51,539 nt of DNA from Gryganskiella cystojenkinii (Eukaryota > Mortierellomycota > Mortierellomycetes > Mortierellales > Mortierellaceae): contig JAAAIG010000190.1 in assembly GCA_015852425.1 (NCBI GenBank), positions 1 to 51,539 of the forward strand. The letters are read 5' to 3'. The notes beneath the pieces were generated by a model that saw nothing but the letters and a program-made list of their open reading frames with translations, was not told the DNA's origin and made no database searches. The position numbers and the translations under genes are program-made. Shown in pieces: positions 38,099-50,600 of the stretch (its first letter is position 1; each line of letters opens with the position of its first letter).

Positions 38099-39002
38099 TT
38101 GAAAGACTTTGTTGAAACGGTTGAGGAGAGAAGAGAAGGAAACGAGGCGTTATGTAAAAGTTGAAAGTGGAGGTGAGGAATGAGAGGAAGAATGAACGGA
38201 CAGAATGGAAGTGAGGAAAACAGAGGGAGAGAAAGAAGAAAAAAAATGGAAAGAAAGATGAATGAACAAAGGACGGAAGTAAGGAAAGGATGCAGACCCA
38301 ATAAGGTTGAACACGGACTTTGCAGAAAGAGAAGGGACACGGACACCAACAAATGGACATGGATCACGGAGAAAAAGGGACAAGGAGGGAGACTCAAGGA
38401 CGCGTTTTGTGACACCGCCATTTTATCAGTTTCAAGCAGTTAGTCGGCCTTCGATCTTTTTTCTCTCGCGGTACCTGGAGAACATCCTTGTCCTAACCTG
38501 CCAACCACGCGACGAGGACAAACCCAGCAATATTCTGTGGGTGCAGAGAACGATTCCTCGCCATGCATCCGTAACCATTCTGTCGAAGCGCGGTATTGGA
38601 GGTTGTGTCCTCTGTTTTACCATTGCAACGAACAGAAAGTAACTGTCGAGGTAGAGGGTCGACGTGGTCCATAGATCCACCTGCTTTGGTTTTCTCTGTG
38701 TATGTCCGTTGTATGTTTTGACTGTCCGCCTTTTCGTCTGCTTTGCCGGTGGTTCAACCAACACAACACTTTGTCGATTTGCTGACCCAAGCCAAGCCCA
38801 AGGGAGGACAAAAAAAAAGATTTTCTCAAAAAAAAAAAAAGGAACTCGGCCATGCGTAAAGCCCTCGTGCTGCTGTTGCTTTGCTCACAAATAGACTCCC
38901 CGAAAGGGTTCCTTTTCCTCTCTTTCATTTCTTTTCTCCCATTCATTCGCATTCTGTACCCCTTCGACTCTCTTTCCCCCCATCCTATTTTCTCCCACAG
39001 AC
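38099..39002. other. Divergent promoter region, septin / TMEM184 protein
   Basis: From 38110 to about 38330 the plus strand is G/A-rich, which is the C/T-rich leader of the septin gene. A C/T-rich leader from 38880 to 39000 precedes the TMEM184-family ATG. No gene was seen between them. Confidence 0.5.
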
Positions 39003-41149
39003 ATGCCTTCCCTTGTGTGTCCAGATTATGACGATCCAACACCAGAGGATCCCTCGAACTTGATCGCAGGAGACTGGAATGGAAAACGTAATTGGCCTTG
39101 AAACATAGTCGTCGTTCATTCGTGCTGTTTATGACATTTTTTTTTACCTGCCTTTCCCTATCCAAATCTATACTTCGAATGCGATTATGCTAATACAATT
39201 TTTTGTTTGTTGTTTCCCCGGTCCCATCATGTGCTGTGTATAGGTCATCTTATCGGATGGGGCATTGCAGGAATGTGTGCCCTGGTCGCGACGTTGGTCT
39301 CCTTCCGGTTGATCTACCGCCACGCAAGGACCTATACAAAGGTATTTCTGTCCCTCTGGACAATTTTTAACCCGTTGTTCACTGCCTGAACTCAAACAGG
39401 GTGACATTGAACAAAAACAACTAACCGGTTTACGACGGTCTCTTATCCCACTATGCTATGGAACCCGATAAGCCCGCTGAACAACGTACGTATTTCACCA
39501 GTCAATTATCAATCGAGCGGCTCAAATGCCGATGGTCATCCCCCGACTAATATAGACATTTTCGTCCGCATTCGAACATAGGCCACATTATGCGTATCGT
39601 GCTCATGATCCCAATCTACGCTGTGATCTCGTTCCTCTCCTACAGATTCTACCGTGAGGCGATCTACTACGAAACGATCCGGGACTGTTATGAGGCCTTT
39701 GTGATCTACTCGTTCTTTATCCTCTTGCTCACGTATCTTGGAGACGACGTTCAAGCCCAACGGTCCAAGATCACGGGGTCGGAAAAACGGCAATTGATGT
39801 TTCCTTTGAACTGCTATTACTATAACCCTTTGCATGAGAATTTCTTGCACTGGATGAAGTATGGTATCCTGCAGTACGTTGCGATCAAACCATTGTGTAC
39901 GATTGCCGCGGTGGTGTTGCAGTATTACGGACTGTACTGTGAAACGGTCTATGACTTCCATTTCGGCATGGTGTACATCACGATTGTGAACTTCATTTCG
40001 GTCAGTGTCGCGCTTTATTGCATGGTCTTGTTCTACCAGACCATCAAGATCGAAATCCAGGATCATCGTAAGTTCCGCGCGACTTTGTACCTGAATAGAA
40101 GGAAGAGAGAGAGGGGGGGGGGACATGAACTCGGGAAAGAAAGAAAAAATCGAAGAGCGTTGGAAGAAATTGATCGAAATCCCACACTAATTTCACTATC
40201 GCGATTTTTTTTTCTCTCCTCGTTAGAACCTTTGCTGAAGTTCATGTGTGTCAAAATGGTAGTTTTCTTCTGCTATTGGCAGACCTGTCTCCTCAGTATC
40301 TTGGGCACACTCGGTAAAACAATTTCCCCTCGATGCTCTACACCCTTTCCTTTTGAGAAATGAACCCCCGTTGCTGTTCTTGCGGCTGTTGTGAAAGGAA
40401 AAAAAGGATAAGCCCGTATTAACCACCCACTTTTTTTTTCCGTCTTCTACATAGGTGTGTTCAAGCCTGAGGATGGTTGGACGGTGATCAATGTTGAACT
40501 CGGCATCTCTTCGATCCTGATCTGCGCCGAGATGGTCGTTTTCTCAATCCTGCACGTGTACTCGTTCTCGTACCGTCCTTACATTGTCCCCGGTGTCACG
40601 ACGCCAGTCCTCAAGTCACTTGAGGATGCGTTTAACCCGATGGACATGATCCGAGAGATCATTTGGGCTTGCAGTGATACAGTTCTGTTGATCCAACAAA
40701 AGCCCATACCTGTACGCGATAACCAGTTGAGTCGCAAATTGGCGCGTGCGCATGTGATCCGCACAAGAAAAAGAGACAGATTCCTGAAGGGGCTGAAGAA
40801 TGTGAAGAACGTGGTCCATAACCATGGTCATCGTCAGGATGGAGGAGCTCATCCCGAGACTGGAGGAGTCGCTGATGACTTCACTGTTGACCCGACAGTG
40901 GCTGCCATCTATGAGTCGACCCTTCAAGCAGAGGACCAGGAAGAGGACCAGAGGTTACTCGAAGAGCAGTTGGACCAGCATGCGCCTCTTTTGCAAAATA
41001 CCGATAGTAAGTTTTTTTTTCAAAAAAAAAAAAAGATGGATTTTTGAGATCCTATGATAATCCTTTTTTTTTTTATGACCGCGACCCTGACACAATACTC
41101 TGTTTTTTCCATCTTAGGCCATAACTACAACGCCACTTCGAGGGTTTAA
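39003..41149 (+). CDS. TMEM184 / Ost-alpha family (DUF300) membrane protein
   Basis: Seven exons (39003-39087, 39244-39341, 39473-39485, 39582-40067, 40227-40313, 40455-41006, 41118-41149) give 450 residues. The family is a seven-helix membrane protein related to organic solute transporter alpha; its role in fungi is unclear, with vacuolar or endosomal functions suggested. Recognisable parts are RHARTYTK, PAEQRHIMRIVLMIPIYAV, YETIRDCYEAFVIYSFF, FHFGMVYITIVNFIS and KFMCVKMVVFFCYWQ. The hydrophilic tail is basic then acidic. Exon 3 is a 13-nt microexon encoding P-A-E-Q plus one base. Without it the conserved K-P-x-E-Q-R junction cannot be formed. Intron 4 holds a run of ten G. Confidence 0.9.
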
Positions 41150-42141
41150 ATATCAAAATCGTTCTTAGCAGCCTTCCATACATGACTTGAATCCGCTCCA
41201 CATACCCGTCCATCCATGTGTCAAAAAAATAAAAAGAGCGTTCGTTGCTGTCGCATTCGTTTCCATATTTTTGTGCAAGGCAATTGAAACACGGTCCTTT
41301 ATCCAGCGGATGTCAGGAAAGGACAGCCATGTCGATCAGTCCGATTAGGACAGCAATGGAGGCGGAATTTGATGATACGTTGGTTTAATTCTTATGAGCT
41401 AATGTATGAACAAAGGTGGTTGTTTGAGAAGGTAAAAGTACAGGTGCGGAAAAAAAAGTAAGGACAAAAGGAAGACTAATCGAAAATACAGCATGTTGCA
41501 AGAAAAGGTATTGCAAACAAGCAAAAAAAAATGTAACAGTTGGATATGTACAACATCCTGTCGTTCACTCCTCTAAGAAGAACGGGTAAACGACAAAACA
41601 GAAAATGGAAAACTAATTAACAAATTGATAAAAAGGGGAATCCCCAATAGGGCATTTTGAAAGGAAGGAGAAAGAGGAGCCGCAAAACAACAAGTTTTTT
41701 TGCGCCCGTAAATCGGCATCCCTCCCACTGAACTCTTTCGCCCTTGACCGTGAAGGTCAAAACCGAGGTCGAAATCCAGCAGGATTGTAAAAAGGATGCT
41801 CAACCACTTCAGACTCATTTTCCCTTCGAGACAAACAAGACGAAGCTCGTCCAGGTGCAAAGACACCCAGCGAACTTCATCCTGGTGCTCAAAGAAAAAG
41901 AAAAAAAGGAAATCTAGTTAATACAATCGCGTCCAGCGCTCTTCTCTCCCCCACCTCGTCTTCGAGTCCCCCCTCGTCAAAAAAACATGACGAACGATAC
42001 TCGAAAACTCCTATTCGGATTCACCATCCATCCTCTATCCTGTATTCTCGATATGATCCTTTTTCCTCCCTTTCAAAACGCCCCTATTCGGCGTCCGAAA
42101 CCCCTCCTTCGTGACGTAGCGGTAATAGAGTTGAGCACCAT
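41150..42141. other. Intergenic between convergent TMEM184 and aminotransferase genes
   Basis: AATAAA at 41228-41233 probably ends the TMEM184 mRNA. The remainder is expected to contain the 3' UTR of the aminotransferase. No further gene was recognised. Confidence 0.5.
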
Positions 42142-43989
42142 TTAGTGCTCATCCTCGGCCTCGAGGGCCTTGGCCTCAGCATCAGTCAGGCTCAAGAGCT
42201 CCTTGAGGGACTCCTCGATGATACGGACACCGTCCATGAGCTCTTCCTCAGTGATGCAGAGAGGGGGGGCCAAACGGATAATGTTCTGGTGAGTGGGCTT
42301 GGCAAGGAGACCCTTGGACTTGAGCAAAAGGCACAACTGCCAGGCAGTACGACCGTTCGCCTTGGACTCGTCAATGACAATAGCGTTCAAGAGACCACGA
42401 CCACGGGTAAGGGCCAAAGCGGGGTTATCGATCTTGCGGATTGCGGCACGGAACTTCTCGCCGAGGACAGCAGACTTCTCGACCAAGTTCTCCTCCTTGA
42501 TGACCTCGAGCGCAGCAATAGCAACGGCGCATCCAAGGGGGTTTCCACCATAGGTCGAACCGTGCTCACCGGGCTTGATGCACAACATGACGCTGTCGTT
42601 AGCAAGAACAGCGGAGACGGGGTAGACACCTCCAGAGAGGGCCTTGCCGAGCAAGAGGATATCGGGCTTGATGTTGTCGTGGTCAATGCAGAGCATCTTT
42701 CCGGTACGAGCCAAACCGGTCTGGATCTCATCCGCGATCAGGAGGACGTTGTGCTTCTTGCAGAGGGCAGAGACCTTGGTGAGGTAACCCTCATCGGGGA
42801 CCATGATACCGGCCTCGCCCTGGATGGGCTCGACCAAGAACGCAGCAACGTTCTTGCCGTTGTGCTCGAGAACGTACTCGAGATCCTCAATGTTGTTGTA
42901 ACGGATGGTACGACCGGTCTTGGGGCAGACGGGACCGACGTTGGGCAAGTAAGGGCCGAATCCGAGGCGCGCATCGGGATCGGTCGACATGGAGATAATA
43001 CCAACGGTGCGTCCGTGGAAGTTCTCGGTGCAGGAAAGGACAACGGCATCTCCCTCGGGGATGTTCTTCTTCATGTATCCCCACTTGCGCGAGAGCTTGA
43101 TCGCGGTCTCAACAGCCTCGGCACCGGTGTTCATGGGCAAGACCTTGTCAAATCCAAAGTACTCGGTGACAAACTTGGCGTACTGACCAAAGACATCGTT
43201 GTAGAAGGCACGGGAGCTCAGGCAGAGCTTCTGGGCCTGGTCGCAGAGGGCCTTGACGATCTTGGGGTGGGAGTGACCTGTATTGTGGCAAGGATCAGAA
43301 CAAAGAATTTTTTTGATGAGTATTTCTGGTGGATCGCATTTAAGAAAAATATTACGAACAGGGCGAGGCGAAGATGACTTCGGCATCTGACGAGCAAAGA
43401 AGCGAATGAAAATATATATAAAAAAAAAGAGAGGTTATGCTGTGCTTACCCTGGTTAGTGGCCGAGTAGGCCGACAAGAAATCCATGTACTTGTTACCCT
43501 ATTTAAAAGAACGAATAAGAAAAAATGGGGGCACACGAGTTTAGTTTCAAGAATGAAGAATCACTGATCGGCGCATGGACACACAAAAAGAGATACGGTC
43601 GAAAGGGGGACAACGAAAAGGAGAGAGAGAAAGAAGGCACAAGAAGATAGGCGAGTCATGTGTCTCGCTCCTTTTCCAGTCTTGATACAAATGAGGGTTT
43701 GTTGTTGTTGTTTGTTGTTTTTCGCAAAAACATACCTCGCAATCCCAGACCCAGATGCCCTGGGCCTTGGAGAAGACGACGGGAAGGGGGTGGTAGCTGT
43801 TGGGGAAGAGAGTAGAAAGAAAAACAAATGTGAGTATGTTGATCCGGAGGGCCGTGAGGAGACATGCTAAAAGGCGCAGCCGGTCCACGCTAATCGAGGG
43901 CAAGCGAGGAAGAGGGTAACATACTTGTGGGCACCATATTGGTGCTCGAGGTGGATGACTTCCTTGTTGGTAAGAGCGTGGGTGGCCAT
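42142..43989 (-). CDS. CAR2: Ornithine aminotransferase
   Basis: Four exons (43989-43925, 43796-43736, 43498-43450, 43277-42142) give 436 residues, normal for the enzyme. It transfers the delta-amino group of ornithine to 2-oxoglutarate, giving glutamate semialdehyde and glutamate, in arginine catabolism and proline synthesis. It is a class III PLP aminotransferase: [19 protein letters not shown] near the start, [29 protein letters not shown], and the PLP lysine in [15 protein letters not shown]. No mitochondrial presequence is visible before [16 protein letters not shown], suggesting a cytosolic enzyme as in yeast. The frame preceding exon 4 stays open from a Met at 43386, but intron 3 (43449-43278) is required to reach the QGHSHPKIV junction. 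Confidence 0.97.
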
Positions 43990-45541
43990 GGTGATGTTAA
44001 TGTAAAGTAAGGTTGGGGAAGGAGGGTAGAGTGAGGAGAGAGAAACAGAAGAAAAAAAAAAGAAGAGAAGAAGAGAAAAAAGAGAAACCGGTCCAGCAGA
44101 AAAAGGAGATCCTTTTGTATGACTTTTTTTTTTCAAGAAATTTGGTTCGTCCGCCCGCCTCTTTATTTGTCTGTTTGTGTTTCCACAGCAAACAAAGAAA
44201 AAAAAGAGGGAACGAGAGTCATCGAAATTAAGGTTCAAGTGCACCGGGATTTTTTATGTTTTTTTTTTCTTTCGTTGTCGTGGGGGCAAACAAAAACTCC
44301 TAAAAAAGAGACCTTCTTCAGCCTTCTGTTGACATCACCGCTATTTGCTTGTTGTTCTTTTGCTCTTCTCGTGTCTGGGGTCCCGTTCAAGATACAGCAC
44401 TAAAAGGATTGCCATTACGTCTTTTGTCCTCTTTCTCCTTAGTTTACAAGGCTCTGGGAAGGAGGCAGGGTTACCATAGCCATCCTCGTCACTAGTCGCC
44501 ACTAGCACTATCATTTAGGAGTGCGACGGATCAAGAGAAGGCAGTAGCACAGAGCAAAGCCCTCGGATCTCATCTAAACAGCTGATTGCCCACCAGTTCA
44601 TTTTCGCGAGTCCTCTTTTTTTCAGCACGGTCTCCTGCACGACATCCCTTCCCGTTCAACATGAAAACGACAAGAAAATGAATTTGCTCTCTCTCTTTTT
44701 TTTTTTTTTTTTTTTTTTGAAAAAGAGAGTTCCCGTGGGAAAATTTGGGGGGGATGAACAAAAAAGGACATCAATCTTTTTGTGCGTGGCGAACAAAATA
44801 AGGGCGTGCAACCACTCTTCTGAATAGGAAGGCGGTTGATATGTTGCGACATGTCCATTTCCCCGAACAGTTGGAGGGAATTGATTCTGGATTCTCAGGG
44901 TTTGCAAGCAAAAGCAGAAAAAAAAGACTTTGATGAGTTTGTCCCTGGATACCCCGCCTTTTACTCTTTAGCGTGTCTCAAGAACTGGATGTCTAGAAGG
45001 CGGGCGAGAGAGCACAGAGTCCAGCGACACCACTACAAAGCTCGGAGTACAGTACTTTTTTTACCAGCCCTTCTCACTCTGGCCGCTTTTGCGTTCTGCC
45101 CGCACTGTTTTCATTTTTTCTGTTCAGCCCAATCAATTCAATCAGGCACACCCGCACAAGTATCCACAACACATGAAATCTTGCACCACCCAAACCAAAA
45201 CGAATGATCCGTGTGATGTCATTTGCTCAAGCATAGGGGGTACCTGTGGCCGAGTCTTAGTCTAATGTGAAGCCTGTGGATATACATACTCTTTCTTTGT
45301 CTCTTTTTTTCTCCATTTCCGTCTTTTCTTTCACATGCCTCTCTCATTCTAACCACGCCATTCACAATTTTACACTCTTTCATTCGTAATTCTCGGCAGG
45401 TCCTCATCATTATTATCGATAAAAAACACAACAACCCCAAGACGTTATTTTTTTTTGAACATGCGAAAAAGAAACTGATAATATTTTTGAAAAAAGTAAA
45501 AAAAACAACTGGGATGCCACTTTCGATGGACACCAGGACAT
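43990..45541. other. 1.55 kb upstream of ornithine aminotransferase
   Basis: The left side (43990-44200) is the reverse-strand C/T-rich leader of the aminotransferase. A 23-base T-run lies near 44697-44719. A 123-codon plus-strand frame at 44836-45207 has neither a leader nor recognisable motifs and is not called. The right end should be the 3' UTR of the enoyl reductase. Confidence 0.45.
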
Positions 45542-46678
45542 TTACGAGATCAAAGGGAACATGGCCTTGCGACCACGAGGGTAATCCGAGAATTCCTTGC
45601 GGTAACCACGGTGCTTCTTCAACGCCCAAATATACATCTGACCAACCGCAACGACAAAGAACAAATGGGAGGACCAGGACATGGTCAAAACCGAGACTGC
45701 CAACCAAGACAAGGTTTCGAAAAAGTAGTTGGGGCAGGAAACCAGATCGAATCCATAACCACGGGGGATCTTGCGAACACGGGTACCAGGAGGACGCAAG
45801 TTGCGCAAGGTCATATGGGTATGAAAGTTAGACAACTCGGCAAAGATATAAAGGGCAATGCATCCATAGACGAGAGCATCACTACGTTCTGCCAGCTTGG
45901 TTCCAGCAGCGTTCCAGGGACCATAGACCCAGTAGGCGAGGTTCAAGCCGGACAACAAATGGTAATGGGCACTGTTCTTGAAGACATTACTGAAGGGCAT
46001 GGTTCCGTGAGAGAACCTATGGACGAACACGGTCTCGTACTCGCGCTTCAAGAAGTGGAGCATCACCATCCAATAAGTAACACTAAGAAGATAAAGGAGA
46101 AAAAATGGGCAATTAGAATTGCCATCCTCGCTCTGATCTGGTTCAGGTTTAAACGAAAAAGGGTTGAATCTCTACTTACGTCTGCATCCAGCTGTGCTCG
46201 AAAGCCTTTCCATAGAAGAGAGAGGGGAGGTAGTAGACCAATGGGTGGATCACCAAGGGACCGCCATATTCGATCAGGAAAACGGTTCTCCAGCTGATCT
46301 GGGGACCTATTGGAAAGTAAAGGCAATAAAACAGAGCAGACTACAGTTAGTAACAACTTTGGGCTCGTTGTTTTCCTCTCCAGTCCACAGTAGATCCAGA
46401 TTGCCACCATGAATCGCCTTGGAAAACTCTCCCGTACCAAGATCCTTGAAGGCAATAGAGTCACCGTCCTTGAGGTTATAATCGGCCAGGGTCTTTCCAG
46501 CCTCGAGAGCAGTCTTGTCAACAGTTAAACGTTGACGATCGGCATAGTACTCGGGGAACTTTTTGGCGATAGCGGCCTGGACCTGCTCGACCTTGACATC
46601 TGAGGGAGAACCGGCAAGGTCCAGAGTGATGGGGAACTTGCGAGATTTCGCTGACCGAGGAGTGATGGTCAATTTCAT
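45542..46678 (-). CDS. TSC13: Very-long-chain trans-2-enoyl-CoA reductase
   Basis: Three exons (46678-46438, 46306-46180, 46082-45542) give 302 residues, close to human TECR (308). It catalyses the last step of the ER very-long-chain fatty acid elongation cycle, feeding sphingolipid synthesis. The N-terminus is ubiquitin-like (MKLTITPRSAKSRKFPITL). Family landmarks follow: DLGPQISWRTVFLIEYGGP across intron 1, LHFLKREYETVFVHRFSH after intron 2, then RGYGFDLVSCPNYFFE and the closing HRGYRKEF with FPLIS. Several hydrophobic helices fit an ER membrane protein. Its substrate pathway relates to the ABCD transporter elsewhere in the window, but they are not clustered. It is divergent from the MT-A70 gene. 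Confidence 0.95.
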
Positions 46679-47676
46679 TGTCGGAATGGGATGAGTGGAG
46701 AATGAAGGTGGGAATGGGACAAATGAGAAAAAAAGAGACAGAGATGTGAAGGCCCAAGCGAAACGTAGATAAAGGTGTTTCCCAACAAAAATGAAATAAT
46801 TTAATATTTGATTCTGACAAAGATGCTTTTTCTGTGTGTCGCCCTGGAATGGTCGGGCTTTGCTCCGGGTGGCCAGGAAACTATCATTCTTTTTCACAAA
46901 AAGCAGTACTCCGAAGGGGAAAAGTTGGCGTGCATGGGTGAATGTCCTAGTCGAATGGTGTAATGGTTCCCTTTTTGACTTTTTTGCATGGACGTGGTGT
47001 CGTCTTGATCAAATCTCTGGAACAGAATCGTCCATGCTCAGGGTGGCCCACCCGCAGGTTTGTGGGTACAAGGGATGATCCAAGATAAGGACAAATGTTC
47101 GATTCTTTGGCCCAACAGAACGATCCCATCAGCTCAAAATATGTTGCAATCAACAGAGACTCTGTCGTGGAACCACCGACCCACTGTCTGTTTGAACAAC
47201 CGTACCAGTCTGTCAACCGCATGAACATCTCCTTTCCTCATCGATCGTCCGGACGGACTACTTTCTGATATGTTTTAATTGAACACGTCCAAGGAAAATA
47301 CACTTGCAACAGAGAAGTCCGGTGGTAACGGCACCTCAACCCTTACCCAATAGCCGTCAGACAGAAGGGTCCCCATGGGAAGGAGGAAAAAACAAAGAAA
47401 AAGATGGACTGCAAACAAGATAGGGAAGCCCTCCAATGGACAGATGAAAGCAAAAAGAATGGAATAAAAATGGTGGCGCTGAACAGTCGCGTCGCGTTCT
47501 TTCACTCTTTGTTTGTTTTTTTTCCCTTGCAGCAAATCGCATCTCTGCACTGCGTGCCTGCCTTTTTTTCCTTTTCCCCTGTTCGTGACAAAACTGTGCA
47601 TCTCGACATTCTCATTTTCATCACCATTTTTTTTTTTCCTATCTACAATTCCCATCAACTTTGACTGCTAGGATTA
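46679..47676. other. Divergent promoter region, enoyl reductase / MT-A70 protein
   Basis: A reverse-strand leader follows the reductase ATG (46679-46800), and a T/C-rich plus-strand leader (47500-47660) precedes the MT-A70 ATG. The middle has short open frames only. A TGGTGTAATGGTT stretch near 46960 resembles a tRNA D-arm but no cloverleaf forms. Confidence 0.5.
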
Positions 47677-50600
47677 ATGGATTCGTCCAACACTAACACC
47701 TCACCTCAGCGTGAGGCAGACTCTGGTTCCCCAACAAACTCGGGTCCGTTACAATCTCTGAATTCGAGCCTGAAGCGCATTCGTCTCGAGGAGAGTGGCA
47801 GCGAAGCCATGTCCAGATCGGATTCTTATGAACAGGAATGGGTAATGTCATCGCCCCATGCTTCGACTTCCACCCCTGAAGACTGACTGCAAGACCTGCT
47901 TGAACCGCCCTTCGACCTTTTGACTCTACAACTTACTAGCCTTCCTCCTTTGCCACACTTTCTTTACAGGGTGCGATCGATTTGGGAGAGTTGGACGAGA
48001 ACGATGCTTCTCCACAGTCAGAGCTTCCTACTGTGAAAAAGGCTCGCAAAGAGGTAATACCATAAAAGACCGCCCGCGTTCACCAAGCTCGAAGCGTCAA
48101 CAAGACATAGAGGTGCCCCGAGTCTAACCTCCTCTTACGCTACAATGATCAACGTTCTAGAGCGAAGAAGCAGAGGATTCCGACGACGACTTTATAAAGG
48201 CTGTGCCCAACTTGGACGTCAAGGATACCGAGGAGCGATCTATTTTCTCTGAGCATACTACCGTACCAGGACGGACAACTTCATCAATTTTGGAACGGTC
48301 TGTCAAACCTACCGTGAACAGGACAATTACCAAATCCAAGGGAGTTAAATCGACCTCCAGGACCAACAGCGGTATGGAGGACGTTTTCACTCATGATCAA
48401 GTCAAGTCTTGGTCCGAAGTCCGTATCAAAACCTGGGAACATAGGAGGACAAACGTGGAAGGATTCTATTATCGTTTTGTGGGTATGTTTTGGCTCTTCC
48501 TCTTGTGATTGCGCAATGATCTGTATTGGTGGCGCATTGGGTCAACTCGAGCACTGACCTCTTCACTCATTCACTCACGACCACCAAGACCCCACGGAAG
48601 GACAACAGAACGGACCCTGGAGCAAGAAATCAACGGAACAGTTCATGGAAAGACTGCAAGAGTGGAAGGACCGAGGAATTCGAATCGGTACCTCTTGGGG
48701 TGTCCTCAGCATGGGCGTCTCTCACAAGGCCGGATACCAGTGCAGCTCTTACTACCGAAAGCTTCTCGAGAACAAAACACTCACAGACCCTGCTTACGAA
48801 TGGAGAGAGGGTAAACTTGTTATGGTCAACAAGTCCAGCGGTGGCGAGATGGCTGTCAGTGGACTCAGTGAGCGATGGGAGACTCCCGAGGTTAAAGAGA
48901 TCGAGGCAAATATCAAAGCCTGGATCAAGGAGTATCACAGCAACCCTGCGTACGTGTCGAGTGCGCTGTCCTTTTACTTATTTTAAACATGGATGCGGAT
49001 CGAATGCCGGTACTAACCACTATTGGCCATTACTTTGTGTCACCATAGTGGTCGGTCAGCAGGACACAGTAAGGTCAAAAAGGCGGAATCTACTGGATCT
49101 GGATCTGGATCGCCGTTCACTAAAGTATCCGCAACAAAGACAACAACCACAACCACAATAACCACGACAGCCTCAAGGTCCGGCCTTCATTTCAGGCCGA
49201 CTACAGAGGCACCAAGGGTCAAGGCAACGACCGCGGCAGCTGTTCCAAAGGTCATGTCTCTCAGACCCAGCAAGAACCAGCCCATTGACGAGAGCGAGAT
49301 GATACCCGTTGTTGACATTAACGACAAGCTGGCTGAATATTCATCCTTCATGAAGTATGCACGAGGATGGTATCGTTTAACGTTCTTTCAAAACAGTCAT
49401 TCAGACCGTCCCTAACCCGAGTTTTTTTTTTCACCACCAGGAAAACTTCGAGTATTTCACACGACAAGATTCGGGAGTCAATGTCGCTGAAAGTTTCAGG
49501 AACGATAAGTTCGACCTCAAGTCCGATTGCAAAGGGTATTGTCCCAATTGAAGTCAGAAAGGCACCACTTACTACGAACGCTCAGAAGGGGCAAACTGGG
49601 TTATCTCTGTTTTGGAAGAACATCCGACCAGTCAGAGTCGAATGTCCAGATGTACCTCGATATATTATTCCCAAGGATGTGGAGCAAAGGCCGACGTGGG
49701 CTCATAGGATCCAACCTTTTGTCGAACCGTCAACGGCTCCCGTGGAAGGCGCGACGTAAGAAAACTTTGAACAACTGCAGAAAGGTGGTTGTTGGTGATT
49801 TTTTTTCCTTTTTTGTAGGTTGATTTTGTCTTTGACTTTGGCTGGCCACTAACACGATGTACCGCTTTTTTTCTTGTAGGTATAAAGAAGTGCGATCGAT
49901 GAATAAGCTCGATTGGGCATCACTCTCGGAAGGATTCAGTGAACGTGTTGCGGATATCCAAGGAATTTTGGCGGATCCACCATGGAATTTTATTGTCGAT
50001 GATGGCAGAAACGATGGTGCCTGTAGGCTGACCATGATCGCGTTCGAAGGTATCATGGAGAAGGCCCTGGAGATGATGCCGAATGGAATAGTCAGTATCT
50101 GGACCCACAAGGCTATTTTGCCAGAGGTTGTGAGCATGATGCACAGACTCGGTAAGCAGGACTTATCCAGGATTTTGCTGTTATGGGTGGCTATTAATGG
50201 CGGTGGAGTATCAACACCCATGCTAACCATTGCTTGCTATGTCATAGGATGTCGTTACGTCGAGAACTTGGTCTGGTACAAGCTCGGGCTGAACAATGCG
50301 AACCTCGATCGCGCCTCTCCCTATTTTAGAAATTCCAAAGAAATTCTGCTGATGTTCAAGAGGGTGCGTCGTCAATTTCGAACCCTGCTCGTCAATATTT
50401 CGAAGGCGTTGAACTCTAATCTAACCTAATTTTTCATTCATGATTTTGCTATGATCATAGGGCGAAGGCTTTGATATTCGGCACCAACGTACGGCCGATG
50501 TTATTATGGATTTTGAACCACCTACGAGTGCATGGATCCATGAAGAGTACACGGAACCGAAGCCAGAGGCTGTTTTTGAGATGATGGAGATCATGTTGCC

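Noticed and set aside
42145..43377. 410-codon plus-strand frame opposite ornithine aminotransferase
   Set aside because: It is the antisense shadow of a codon-biased exon; it has no homology features and its boundaries track the aminotransferase exon.
42142..43386. Aminotransferase start at the Met at 43386
   Set aside because: The first part of that frame is intron 3. The three upstream exons supply the family N-terminus and join in frame at GHSHPKIV.
44836..45207. 123-codon plus-strand frame between the aminotransferase and reductase genes
   Set aside because: No pyrimidine-rich leader, no splice structure, no recognisable motif, and Cys/Phe-rich composition typical of T-rich non-coding DNA.
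46947..46980. tRNA-like D-arm sequence
   Set aside because: TGGTGTAATGGTT resembles a D-arm but there is no matching acceptor stem, anticodon stem or B box nearby.
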